Part shown: positions 36,675-44,933 of the stretch, in pieces
Position numbering within the stretch: position 1 is the first letter of the stretch
Layout of the letters: each line of letters opens with the position of its first letter
Assembly: GCA_023460575.1 (NCBI GenBank)
Contig: JAEWPQ010000202.1
Coordinates: forward strand, 10,055 to 74,054
Reading direction: 5' to 3'
Origin: Bacillota bacterium
Lineage (GTDB): Bacteria > Bacillota > Clostridia > Lachnospirales > Lachnospiraceae
DNA: 64,000 nucleotides
The notes under the pieces: generated by a model
What the model was told of the DNA's origin: nothing
What the model saw: only the letters and a program-made list of their open reading frames with translations
The model's database searches: none
Program-made: the position numbers and the translations under genes

Positions 36675-37724
36675 TTATATCACAAGGGGAAGGCTGAACT
36701 TTATTCCCAGACCACCATATGCGGAATGATACGCAAAAATTTTGCCACCATGATGCTCAATAATGGATTTACAACTTGCAAGACCAAGTCCCATCCCCTC
36801 GTTCTGGATTTGCCGTGCCTGATCCACAGTGAAAAACTTGAGAAACAAAGAAGATATATCCTTATCCGGCACCCCAATTCCGTTATCCTCAATTTGAAAG
36901 AAGGCATAATGCCCTTGTCGATACCCGGTCATATACACTTTTAAATCATTTTTCCCTCCATATCTTACTGCATTACTAAAGAGATTACCAAATACCCGAC
37001 GTATCATCGTTTCATTGGCCATTAACAACATGTCTCCTGCAAATGAATGATGACAGTTAAACTCATAACCAAGTCCACCCAGCTCATATTCATATTCCTG
37101 GGCAATATCTTTAAATAATTTTAAAACATCTACAGGTTTGGTACTCATAGATTCTAACTCCAGTTTTTCTTTGGTGAAACTGGAGAAGTCATTGATAAGT
37201 TCTGACATATATCTGGACTTCTTTTGAATCAGCTCATAATATTCCTGCCTTTCAGTCTCTGACAGATCCTTGTGCATACTCAGCAATTCCGCAAAACCAT
37301 TGATCGATGTTAAAGGTGTTTTTAAGTCGTGAGCAATCGCCGCAATCATGTCGATTTGCTCTTTGTTTGCCAGTTGAATCCTTTCCTCCATATTATTAAA
37401 ATGTTTGTAAAGTTCACCAATTTCATCATTACTCTTTCGGGCGAGGGGATGCAATGGATGCTCAATATTTACCGCTTCCAGCCTGGCATTAAGTAACTGA
37501 ATTGGTTTTTCTATACTAAAACGAATATAGATAATCAGAATACTAAATATGATACAGGCAATGGCACAAATGGGAAGAAGTAAACCAACATACTGTGGAA
37601 TCAGCAATGGACTTCGTATCGGTGAATATGCTGCAAAAACAATCTTCAGATATATTCCAATTGAAATCATAAAAACAAGAAACATCATCAGGAACAGAAG
37701 GGAAAGCTTTATTTTTAGTTTCAT
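36675..37724 (-). CDS. Sensor histidine kinase
   Basis: This 349-residue membrane kinase has two N-terminal membrane segments (about 7-30 and 46-68) with a very short external loop. A HAMP-like linker follows (70-120), then HisKA with phospho-acceptor His132 in IAAIAHDLKTPLTS. The HATPase domain has N-box NLFSNAVRYGG, DNGIGVPD and GMGLGLASCKSI. The short external loop suggests sensing within or at the membrane. It lies 5 bp downstream of its response regulator gene. Confidence 0.93.
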   Translation of the reverse strand: MKLKIKLSLLFLMMFLVFMISIGIYLKIVFAAYSPIRSPLLIPQYVGLLLPICAIACIIFSILIIYIRFSIEKPIQLLNARLEAVNIEHPLHPLARKSNDEIGELYKHFNNMEERIQLANKEQIDMIAAIAHDLKTPLTSINGFAELLSMHKDLSETERQEYYELIQKKSRYMSELINDFSSFTKEKLELESMSTKPVDVLKLFKDIAQEYEYELGGLGYEFNCHHSFAGDMLLMANETMIRRVFGNLFSNAVRYGGKNDLKVYMTGYRQGHYAFFQIEDNGIGVPDKDISSLFLKFFTVDQARQIQNEGMGLGLASCKSIIEHHGGKIFAYHSAYGGLGIKFSLPLVI

Positions 37725-37729
37725 GCTAT

Positions 37730-38422
37730 TTATTCACTTTCCGCATATTTATATCCTATGCCCCAAATTGTTTTAATAAAGTCACATTCAGAACCAAGTT
37801 TCCTACGAATGTTTTTTATATGAACAGTTACGGTATTTATTTCTCCATATTCGTCTCCCCAGACATTTTCATAAATCTGCTCACGAGTCAATACCTGATT
37901 GGGGTAGCTCATAAGAAAAAACAGTATCTGAAATTCCTTCGTTGATAAGTCGAGCTTTCTGCTATTAAGGAATGCTTCAAACGTCCTGTCGTTTAAAATA
38001 AGTGGAGAACTCTCTTTTTCTTTATCGGGATTAAGGTTATTCCACTCTTTAAACAGCCTGTCTGCTTTTCTGAAGTGAGCCTTTATCCTGGAAACAAGCT
38101 CCTGGCAGCTGAAAGGTTTGGTTATGTAATCGTCTGCTCCTATTTCAAGTCCAACAATTTTATCAATCTCCTTATCACGCGCGCTTAAAAACAGGATCGG
38201 AACAGTATAAGATTCCCGGATTCTTCGGCAGGCATCCAGACCATCCATACCGGGCATCATTATATCAAGAACAATGAAATCAATGGGGTTTTCTTTCAAT
38301 ACAGATAATGCCTCATCCCCGGAATATGCTGAAATCGTCTCAAATTGCTCGTATCTTAAACTCGTAGTAATAAGTTTTACTATATCTTTATCATCGTCTA
38401 CAACTAATATCTTCTTTTGCAT
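37730..38422 (-). CDS. OmpR/PhoB-family response regulator
   Basis: This 230-residue DNA-binding protein has a receiver domain (1-120) with acidic pocket VVDDD, phospho-Asp53 in FIVLDIMMPGMDG, Thr/Ser in LFLSARD and Lys in YITKPFS. A C-terminal winged helix follows (135-230; NQVLTREQIYENVWGDEYGE). ATG 38422 is preceded by AAGGAGG at 8 nt. It is co-transcribed with the kinase at 36675. Targets are unknown; the divergent small gene at 38636 is a candidate. Confidence 0.93.
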   Translation of the reverse strand: MQKKILVVDDDKDIVKLITTSLRYEQFETISAYSGDEALSVLKENPIDFIVLDIMMPGMDGLDACRRIRESYTVPILFLSARDKEIDKIVGLEIGADDYITKPFSCQELVSRIKAHFRKADRLFKEWNNLNPDKEKESSPLILNDRTFEAFLNSRKLDLSTKEFQILFFLMSYPNQVLTREQIYENVWGDEYGEINTVTVHIKNIRRKLGSECDFIKTIWGIGYKYAESE

Positions 38423-38635
38423 TTTTACGCCCTCCTTAACATAAGGCACTAAAGCACCTTATATGAATAATATATCACAACATATGCATTATTATAGCTT
38501 TTTTATTATTTATGGGATTTAAAAGAAGCTATATACAACAATTCAAGATTTTTTGTATAATAACTCTTTTCCTGCAAATAATACTTTATTAATGCGAAGT
38601 AATAAAATAAATGATTATGCAGAGGAGCAAATTAT

Positions 38636-38875
38636 ATGAATCGCGATAAACTTATAGCCCAGGTAAAAAATGAATACGCACGAATAGCCTCATCAGAATC
38701 CCAGCAGCACTTCCACCAGACCACAACCGAGATCACACCGGAAGCTTATTATGAAAACCTGTTAAGTAAAGTTATAAACGAAATTAACAACGGAACTTTT
38801 GATAATTTCAAATCCGGTGAAGAAGTAGTAACCGCTATTGCAAATGATAAAACCTGGCTTTCAGGCTGGAAATAA
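38636..38875 (+). CDS. Small hypothetical protein
   Basis: This 79-residue, mostly helical, charged protein has no recognised domain and no signal peptide. The sequence includes NEYARIASSESQQHFHQ and ends KTWLSGWK. GAGGAG lies 8 nt before ATG 38636, and a terminator follows 20 bp after the stop, so it is a self-contained transcription unit. It is divergent from the two-component system. Confidence 0.62.
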   Translation: MNRDKLIAQVKNEYARIASSESQQHFHQTTTEITPEAYYENLLSKVINEINNGTFDNFKSGEEVVTAIANDKTWLSGWK

Positions 38876-38895
38876 ATGCAAAACTGCTAAAAAAA

Positions 38896-38923
38896 ACGCA
38901 GTCCTTTTTTTAAGGGATTGCGT
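38896..38923. terminator. Terminator hairpin with GCAGTCC stem
   Basis: ACGCAGTCC (38896-38904) pairs with GGGATTGCGT (38914-38923) around a T-rich loop and is followed by ATTTTATT. A closely similar hairpin occurs at 41649-41685. Confidence 0.75.
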
Positions 38924-38926
38924 ATT

Positions 38927-39300
38927 TTATTGTTCAACTACCCCAAAATCATCCACATAGACATAGGCTGTACCGGGCTTCTTGTAAGCATACACGGTTG
39001 CACTGGAAGCATCTGATCCGGTTGTAAAAGGAATGCTTACCATTGTCCAGGATGTACTGGCAGATGTAACGGATACATCCGTTCCTCCAAAGCCGTTAAC
39101 ACCAATCTGAATCTGCTCTCCTGTGTCTGTCTTAACCCAGACGGAACATCTATAGCTGGTATTAGGACTTAGCCCATACGCTGACATTCTCAAAAAACGG
39201 ATCCGGAGGTGAAGAAAAATCATGCCCGGCAGTCCAGTCCGTTCCGCCATACTCATATGCTCCAATATCCGGTGCCGTACCACAATTTACCTCCCCTAAT
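38927..39300 (-). pseudogene. Frameshifted 3' remnant of a secreted pectinase/CBM protein
   Basis: Two overlapping frames together read VNCGTAPDIGAYEYGGTDWT, AGHDFSSPPDP, then after a shift near 39190 NTSYRCSVWVKTDTGEQ and YVYVDDFGVVEQ. The first part resembles the end of a parallel beta-helix polysaccharide lyase and the second a CBM4/9-like carbohydrate-binding module. The catalytic part is absent. It is a decayed tail of a secreted pectin-degrading enzyme. Confidence 0.62.
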
Positions 39301-39470
39301 TAATTCTATTAAGATTTAACCTCTGGTTATTTTATCGGCATTTATCAGCTTACAGTAACCTGCTATTCTGAAATAATCCAAATACGCTTCATAATATCTA
39401 TTCATACACGATATAAATAAAAATATATATGAAACCTTGTTTTCAATTTGTTTGTTGTAAAGGAGCTATT

Positions 39471-40655
39471 ATGGTAGGAATAACAAAACTATTATGCAAT
39501 TCTGATAATTTTGGTGACAAATTACGTTATGTACCAGATGCATCAAAACAAAAATCCGGTACCAGTACAGGCTATGGACCTGTAGTGGTATGGAATTGTA
39601 CCAATCAATGTAATTTAAAATGCAAACACTGCTATGCTGATTCAAACAGCAGGAAATCCGAGGAAGAGTTAAATACCAAAGAGGCTAAAAATTTAATTGA
39701 AGACCTGGCAAAACTACATATCCCGGTACTGCTTTTATCCGGAGGCGAACCGCTGATGAGGGAAGACATCTTCGAATTAATTTATTATGCAAATAAATAC
39801 AATATACGTATAACTATTTCAACGAACGGTACATTAATAGATAAAGATATTGCAAAAGATTTAAAAAAGGCTTGCGTAAGTTATACAGGAATCAGTTTAG
39901 ACGGTATTGGTACCCGACATGATGATTTTAGAGGAATCCCCGGCAGTTTTAATAAATCATTGGAAGGAATAAGGAACTGCCTGGAAATTGGACAAAAGGC
40001 TGGTCTTCGCTTTACAATTAACCGGGATAATTATGATCAGCTAAATGATATCTTTGCTCTCATAAAAGAAGAAAAAATTCCCAGAGTATGTTTTTATCAT
40101 CTTGCCTATTCTGGAAGGGGAAGCAAGGTGATATCATTGGATATTGAGAAAGAAGAAAAAAGGGCAGCATTAGATTTGATTATGCAAAAGACACTGGAAT
40201 TCGGAAATAAAGTGGAAATTTTAACAGTTGACAATCATGCTGACAGCGTTTATTTATATCTTCAGGCTAAAAAGAAATATCCTCTCCTGGCAGATAGAAT
40301 ATGGGAATTAATTCAAATGAATGGCGGAAACAGATCCGGTATTGCAATTGGAAACATTGATTTCAAAGGAAATGTACATGCTGACCAGTTTACGTGGCAT
40401 CATACCTTTGGTAATGTAAAGGAAACTAAATTCAGTGAAATATGGACAAATCCAACAAATCCATTAGCAATTGGTCTAAGGGACAGAAAAACCTTATTAA
40501 AGGGAAGATGCAGCAAATGCTGTTGGTTGAACGTTTGTAATGGTAATCTCCGGGTCAGGGCAGAAGCCGTTACCAGTGATTTCTGGGCATCAGATCCGGC
40601 ATGTTATCTCACCAATGAAGAAATCGGAGTACCAGAAGATACAGCGTTGGTTTAG
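39471..40655 (+). CDS. Radical SAM/SPASM protein of the NirJ/AhbC-D type
   Basis: This 394-residue enzyme has the radical SAM cluster CNLKCKHC (Cys47, 51, 54) with SGGEPL for SAM binding, and a C-terminal cluster region CSKCCWLNVCNGN ending with DPACYL. It matches the NirJ/AhbC/AhbD group acting in heme d1 or the alternative heme route on (didecarboxy)siroheme. ATG 39471 is chosen because AAAGGAG lies just upstream. Two AsnC-like siroheme decarboxylase genes follow in the same operon (25 and 3 bp gaps), which supports the assignment. Confidence 0.82.
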   Translation: MVGITKLLCNSDNFGDKLRYVPDASKQKSGTSTGYGPVVVWNCTNQCNLKCKHCYADSNSRKSEEELNTKEAKNLIEDLAKLHIPVLLLSGGEPLMREDIFELIYYANKYNIRITISTNGTLIDKDIAKDLKKACVSYTGISLDGIGTRHDDFRGIPGSFNKSLEGIRNCLEIGQKAGLRFTINRDNYDQLNDIFALIKEEKIPRVCFYHLAYSGRGSKVISLDIEKEEKRAALDLIMQKTLEFGNKVEILTVDNHADSVYLYLQAKKKYPLLADRIWELIQMNGGNRSGIAIGNIDFKGNVHADQFTWHHTFGNVKETKFSEIWTNPTNPLAIGLRDRKTLLKGRCSKCCWLNVCNGNLRVRAEAVTSDFWASDPACYLTNEEIGVPEDTALV

Positions 40656-40680
40656 ACTTATAACGGAGGAATATTAGAAT

Positions 40681-41136
40681 ATGCTGAATAATTATAATAA
40701 TTTGCTGAATATGATTCAGAATGGTTTTCCTATTGAACCAAGACCCTTTTTAGCCATTGCTAACCAATTAGGAATGTCAGAAATTGAAGTTCTGAAAATC
40801 ATAAAAGAGTTAAAAGAACAAGGAACTATCCGCAGGTTAGGTGGTATTTTTGATTCAAAAAAATTAGGTTATACAGGTACATTATGTGCTATGGAAGTAT
40901 CTGATAATAAGATCGGAGAAGTCTCTCAGATTATAAACAGTTATCCTTGTGTTACACATAATTATCTTAGAGATCATAAATACAATATGTGGTTTACTCT
41001 GATTGTACCCTCTCAATACAGTCTTGATGCACATATCAATGAGATAAAAAATAAAACCGGAATTAACGAAATCATGATTTTGAACTCTCTGCAGACTTTT
41101 AAAATTAAAGTAAATTTAAAGATTAAAGGAGCATAG
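40681..41136 (+). CDS. ahbA: Siroheme decarboxylase-like AsnC protein (AhbA/NirD type)
   Basis: This 151-residue protein has an AsnC/Lrp-like N-terminal helix-turn-helix (LGMSEIEVLKIIKELKEQGT, then IRRLGGIFDSKKLGY) and a ferredoxin-like C-terminal half with VTHNYLRDHKYNMWFTLIV. This His/Arg/Tyr-containing segment is diagnostic of siroheme decarboxylase subunits, which remove two acetate carboxyls from siroheme. It partners with the gene 3 bp downstream. AGGAGG precedes ATG 40681. Confidence 0.82.
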   Translation: MLNNYNNLLNMIQNGFPIEPRPFLAIANQLGMSEIEVLKIIKELKEQGTIRRLGGIFDSKKLGYTGTLCAMEVSDNKIGEVSQIINSYPCVTHNYLRDHKYNMWFTLIVPSQYSLDAHINEIKNKTGINEIMILNSLQTFKIKVNLKIKGA

Positions 41137-41139
41137 TTT

Positions 41140-41631
41140 ATGGACATTTCTCAGAAAAAACAGGTTATTCAAAAATTACAGGATAAACTGCCCCTAGTAC
41201 CTGAACCATATAAAGCTATTGCAGATGAAATTGGAATATCAGAGAAAGAACTCCTTGATTATATCAAAGAATTGAAAAATAATAAAACCTTACGCAGAAT
41301 TGGTGCGGTATTAAATCACAGGTCTGTAGGATTTTTGGCTAATGCCATGGTGGTCTGGTTCGTTCCCGTCGAAAGAATAAAAGAGGTTACAGATATTATG
41401 GTTTCATTTCCTCAGGTAAGCCATTGTTATGAACGGGAGGTTTTAAATAATTGGAAATATAATATATATACCATGATACATTCTGATAGTTTTGATTTAT
41501 GTGACGATACCATTAAAAAGATTTCTAAAATGACACATATTAATAACTATGAAGTTTTATATAGTACAAAAGAATTAAAGAAAAGCAGTATGAAATATTT
41601 TTTGGACGAAGATAATAAGAATCCCTGTTAA
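41140..41631 (+). CDS. ahbB: Siroheme decarboxylase-like AsnC protein (AhbB/NirL type)
   Basis: This 163-residue paralogue of the preceding gene has LRRIGAVLNHRSVGFLANAM and the catalytic-type segment VSHCYEREVLNNWKYNIYTM. The heterodimer AhbA-AhbB turns siroheme into 12,18-didecarboxysiroheme. No siroheme synthase or second radical SAM gene is in the window, so the pathway end product (heme b, heme d1 or something else) cannot be fixed. A terminator at 41649 ends the operon. Confidence 0.82.
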   Translation: MDISQKKQVIQKLQDKLPLVPEPYKAIADEIGISEKELLDYIKELKNNKTLRRIGAVLNHRSVGFLANAMVVWFVPVERIKEVTDIMVSFPQVSHCYEREVLNNWKYNIYTMIHSDSFDLCDDTIKKISKMTHINNYEVLYSTKELKKSSMKYFLDEDNKNPC

Positions 41632-41648
41632 AATTAGTAAACTATCAA

Positions 41649-41685
41649 AAAACCGCAGTCCTTTTTTATCAGAGATTGCGGTTTT
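41649..41685. terminator. Bidirectional terminator with GCAGTCC stem
   Basis: AAAACCGCAGTC (41649-41660) pairs with 41674-41685, one G-U pair, between convergent ahbB and the DUF1980 gene. The inner stem and T-rich loop match the terminator at 38896. Confidence 0.85.
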
Positions 41686-41699
41686 AAATAAGAACGTCA

Positions 41700-42500
41700 T
41701 TAATATGGATAGACGTATCCCTCCACTTTTTCTGCTGGTGTTATTTTTGTCACCATAATAAGAGGATTTGCATACTTATGTCCATCATAATCTTCGTAGT
41801 TTAAAGTCAGGGTTCCCTCTACGGTTATCCAGGAATCTTCTTTTAGAACTGTTACTTCCCTGTAATTACAAAGAAGACCGGCAGGCGCCAAATCAGCCAC
41901 ACAGCAGGTCATCGCAAGACGAGCCACTGCAAACTCATTTTCTCCATAGACCTTAGGATCCTTCAGTACATATCCGGTTATTGTAACGGTGTATCCTTCG
42001 TATTCTTCCATATGCATGTACAGTTCTGAATACCACATTCCAAATAAGCCATCCGATACAATAATTTTCTTTTCTGCCTTATAAAGCCCCGGCATTACGT
42101 TCTCATTTTCTTCTTTGGCAGGCGGCGCCTGATCCGGAGTACGCTCAGGCTCTTTTCGCTCTGCCTTACTTATCTGCAGCTTTGAGTTTTCACCAACGGT
42201 ATTATAGGAAGAGACATCAATAGGTGTATGCGGAAGCAGCATAATGAGGACCGGGATAATCAGCAGAAAGCAGTGGCTCATGCGTATTTTATATCTTGGT
42301 ATAAACAATCTCCCGGTTCCTGCTAATGCCCATAAACCCATAATGCAGGCGGTAAAATACAGATAAGGCCTCATTCTCGGAGTAACATACCGGAGATAAG
42401 CACCACCGGCAGCGAGATAAACGATCATTCCTCCAAAAGACATCTGACAGAGGATTTCAGTTAACACCTGGGGATTTAACACTTTGACTGTTTTCTTCAT
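41700..42500 (-). CDS. DUF1980 (TIGR03943) membrane partner of the permease
   Basis: This 266-residue protein has four or so N-terminal membrane segments (about residues 15-110) and a C-terminal extracytoplasmic OB-like domain (about 150-266) with ITGYVLKDPKVYGENEFAVA and RLAMTCCVADLAPAGLLC. The TIGR03943/DUF1980 family is regularly encoded next to DUF318 permeases, as here. Its ATG overlaps the stop of the permease gene by four bases (ATGA), implying translational coupling. The Cys pair may bind metal. The transported ion is not known; zinc or another divalent metal is often suspected. Confidence 0.85.
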   Translation of the reverse strand: MKKTVKVLNPQVLTEILCQMSFGGMIVYLAAGGAYLRYVTPRMRPYLYFTACIMGLWALAGTGRLFIPRYKIRMSHCFLLIIPVLIMLLPHTPIDVSSYNTVGENSKLQISKAERKEPERTPDQAPPAKEENENVMPGLYKAEKKIIVSDGLFGMWYSELYMHMEEYEGYTVTITGYVLKDPKVYGENEFAVARLAMTCCVADLAPAGLLCNYREVTVLKEDSWITVEGTLTLNYEDYDGHKYANPLIMVTKITPAEKVEGYVYPY

Positions 42501-44068
42501 AAGCTCATTCCCCTTATCCCATACAGCAAAAAGACCAGAAAGAAGCATACCGTGACAGTTACCAGCATCAGCTTCACTATAAATCCCTTCGTAAATCCGG
42601 AGGAGAGCATCAGCATATTCTTAATGTCCATCATTGGCCCAAATACCAAAAAACCCATAACAGCTCCGGCTGGCATCTGGCTGGCAAAGCTGCGGGCAAT
42701 GACCGCATCAGATGAAGAACACAATGACAGGATAAAGGCCGCTGCCATCATAAGCAGAATGGAAGCTGCCAGTCCGCCTCTGTACTGTGCAAAAGCCAGA
42801 GGACCATTCCCTAACGCCTGGAGGATGGAAGCTGTCAGTATTCCAATCAGAAGGTATTTGCCCACCCGGAAAAACTCAGCCTGCCCATGACGCAGACAAA
42901 GAACCAGTTTTCCTGCCAGTGATTCCGTTTTTTGACTATCCTCATAACATCCGCACGCACAGATGAGCCGGCTTCTTTCACTCCCCAAAAGTAGAGGAGT
43001 CTTACTTTGATAGGCAGCAGCAAGCAATCCAATCAACACTGCCGCGAATGCTCCGATCCCGGCCCGGCCAGCTACCACCGCCATGTTACCACCAAACGCA
43101 TAGAAGGTCGACAGCAGGACAACCGGATTCATGACAGGCGCCGCCATCATGAAGGTGACCGCCACTGGCAGCGGAATTCCTTTTTTAATCAGACTTCTAA
43201 AAACAGGAATTGAGGCACAGTCACAGACCGGCAGTAAAAATCCTCCGGCTAATGCTGCCGCCATTCCCCAAACAAGAGACTTTGGGAACCACCGTTCCAG
43301 CATTCCATCCGGAATCAATATCTGAATGACAGATGAAAGCATAATTCCAATAAGCAAAAAGGGAACTGCCTGCAGAGTCATACCAAAAAACAGATTCACC
43401 ATTCTGCTTAATGGCAATCCCTCCGATCCGGATATGATTCCTGCCAGAAGAAACAGGCAGATGAAAAGCATAAATTCCATGAGAAAAGAGCAGACAGGTC
43501 CATCTGGCTGTCTTAAAACCTGCCTGCTAAGTTTTCTGTCAGAGGTCATTTCTAAAATTTCCAACCCTGGATTTACTCCTTCCAATAAGCGGCAGGCACG
43601 TCGATATTGGCTTTTTGTATGGTAATTACGGATAATGGCGATATCACTTTCTGAAATTTGATCAATTAAGTAAATTCCCATTCCATTGAGGAGGAATTCC
43701 AGCTTCTCAGCGTCGGCAATATGAATGATCTTTTTTAACCGGCAGACTGTGGGTAATACCGGGTCCCAAAACAGTGACAAAAGCCAGGAAAAAGGGGCGG
43801 TACCATTCCATTCAACCCAAATCTCGTCCCACTCCCCGTTTTGTACCGCCTCGTAAATCTGACCGGGTATCTGCTCCTGCTGCTGGTCCAACATCCGTCT
43901 GGGAATCATCAGCTTCCTGTGTCCGGCGCAGCCGCAAAAGAGGTCTTCTTCTCCATCCTCGAACTGTATTACCAGAGCTTTTACTTTTCTTTTTTCAAAA
44001 ATTTTGTTTAAGAAGGTCGTTTTTCCTGCATCCAGACTTCCTGTGACAATATAAACGGGTATTGCCAT
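42497..44068 (-). CDS. CobW-like GTPase fused to a DUF318 permease
   Basis: This 523-residue fusion has two parts. Residues 1-190 form a G3E/COG0523 domain with P-loop VTGSLDAGKTTFLNK, a Cys pair in FCGCAGHRKLMI and EIWVEWNGT in the switch region. The usual NKxD guanine motif is not visible (IIRNYHTKSQ in its place), so nucleotide use may be altered. Residues about 200-523 are a permease with nine or so membrane segments and DUF318 motifs GGFLLPVCDCASIPVFRSLI and MAAPVMNPVVLLSTF. It pairs with the overlapping DUF1980 gene. CobW proteins load or sense metals such as zinc or cobalt, so metal export or import gated by the fused domain is a fair inference. Confidence 0.85.
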   Translation of the reverse strand: MAIPVYIVTGSLDAGKTTFLNKIFEKRKVKALVIQFEDGEEDLFCGCAGHRKLMIPRRMLDQQQEQIPGQIYEAVQNGEWDEIWVEWNGTAPFSWLLSLFWDPVLPTVCRLKKIIHIADAEKLEFLLNGMGIYLIDQISESDIAIIRNYHTKSQYRRACRLLEGVNPGLEILEMTSDRKLSRQVLRQPDGPVCSFLMEFMLFICLFLLAGIISGSEGLPLSRMVNLFFGMTLQAVPFLLIGIMLSSVIQILIPDGMLERWFPKSLVWGMAAALAGGFLLPVCDCASIPVFRSLIKKGIPLPVAVTFMMAAPVMNPVVLLSTFYAFGGNMAVVAGRAGIGAFAAVLIGLLAAAYQSKTPLLLGSERSRLICACGCYEDSQKTESLAGKLVLCLRHGQAEFFRVGKYLLIGILTASILQALGNGPLAFAQYRGGLAASILLMMAAAFILSLCSSSDAVIARSFASQMPAGAVMGFLVFGPMMDIKNMLMLSSGFTKGFIVKLMLVTVTVCFFLVFLLYGIRGMSL

Positions 44069-44118
44069 TTTTTCTCCTTTACCAAAAAGGCACCTTAAAT
44101 TATACCATTTAGAGACAT

Positions 44119-44610
44119 TCAGATTTCAGGATAGGCAGACAAGTCCATAAATGACTTAAACTCCTGATTAACGGACGGATTCTTGGTTAGAAACTCCAGC
44201 AGACTCTTAATCCTGAACACGGTATCAGAGGCCAGCGTATGTTCAACCAATTCCGTTTCCTCCAGGGCATTTGCACTTCCAACCAATGTAAAAAAGCTTT
44301 CTATAATATTGTGGCGCTCCAATAAATAAGCGCCTTTAATTCTTCCTTCTGTGGTTAAAAGGATGTTATCAAGATTATTATATTTTAAGAAGTCTAATTC
44401 TACAAGTTTGTAAACCATTTTAGATGCAGAAGATGGTCTGACATTTAATTTCTCAGAAAGCTTATTAATGCGCGTATAATCCTCTTCCAAACACAATCGA
44501 TACGTCATCTCAAGATAGTCCTCCAAAGCAGGGGTTAGTCTGCTCTCATTTTGCTTTATCAGCTGATATCCGCGAACGGTATGAAATTTGTTTTCCATTG
44601 GCATGTTCAT
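44119..44610 (-). CDS. DtxR/MntR-family metalloregulator
   Basis: This 163-residue protein has an N-terminal winged helix (LTPALEDYLEMTYRLCLEED, then INKLSEKLNVRPSSASKMVY) and a dimer/metal domain with ERHNIIESFF and ELVEHTLASD, giving the His, Glu and Glu-His ligands expected in MntR-like proteins. No SH3/FeoA domain is present. The second ATG (44610) is chosen because GGGGGA lies 8 nt upstream. It is divergent from the feo operon and could control feo or the adjacent CobW-permease genes, 50 bp downstream on the same strand. Confidence 0.85.
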   Translation of the reverse strand: MNMPMENKFHTVRGYQLIKQNESRLTPALEDYLEMTYRLCLEEDYTRINKLSEKLNVRPSSASKMVYKLVELDFLKYNNLDNILLTTEGRIKGAYLLERHNIIESFFTLVGSANALEETELVEHTLASDTVFRIKSLLEFLTKNPSVNQEFKSFMDLSAYPEI

Positions 44611-44728
44611 AAGCATGTTCCCCCATCACAACATTTTTTTAGTATACCTGTAACACCTTATGCTTTATCTTCATAAATTAGTCATAAGAAACGGTGTTTC
44701 CCGCCCCTAACAGTTATTCATAAACGAC

Positions 44729-44787
44729 TTGCCTTTTTATTATTTTAGGCATATAATGTAAATATATTTAGGTATGCCTAAATATAT
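44729..44787 (+). promoter_or_regulatory. feo promoter with DtxR-type iron box
   Basis: TTGCCT (44729-44734) and TATAAT (44752-44757) have a 17-bp spacer. A perfect dyad with 11-bp arms (ATATATTTAGG, 44762-44772; CCTAAATATAT, 44777-44787) and a TATG spacer sits at the transcription start. An extra half site TTTAGGCATA overlaps the -10. TTAGG/CCTAA is the DtxR/IdeR core, so iron-loaded DtxR would block transcription. Confidence 0.85.
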
Positions 44788-44816
44788 GGATACATACAAA
44801 TAAAAAGGTGAAGAAT

Positions 44817-44915
44817 ATGGATAATTATACAAAGCGGCAATTTCGCCGCAAGATACCAACTTTGATTGCCACGGTTCTTGTCTTGCTTATTGGAACGCTG
44901 GCATCACATTTATGA
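44817..44915 (+). CDS. 32-residue membrane peptide at the head of the feo operon
   Basis: The frame encodes MDNYTKRQFRRKIPT followed by one hydrophobic helix (LIATVLVLLIGTLASHL). AAGGTG lies 6 nt before ATG 44817, and the stop at 44915 is 18 bp before the DtxR-FeoA gene. A basic N-terminus and single membrane span fit a small inner-membrane peptide that could regulate or assemble FeoB, or be a leader peptide. It is not similar to anything I can name. Confidence 0.6.
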   Translation: MDNYTKRQFRRKIPTLIATVLVLLIGTLASHL

Positions 44916-44933
44916 TAAATGGAGGAAAACAAA

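Noticed and set aside
42497..44068. Assembly artefact joining two genes
   Set aside because: The frame is continuous with a sensible linker, and the 4-base ATGA overlap with the DUF1980 gene is typical of a genuine operon.
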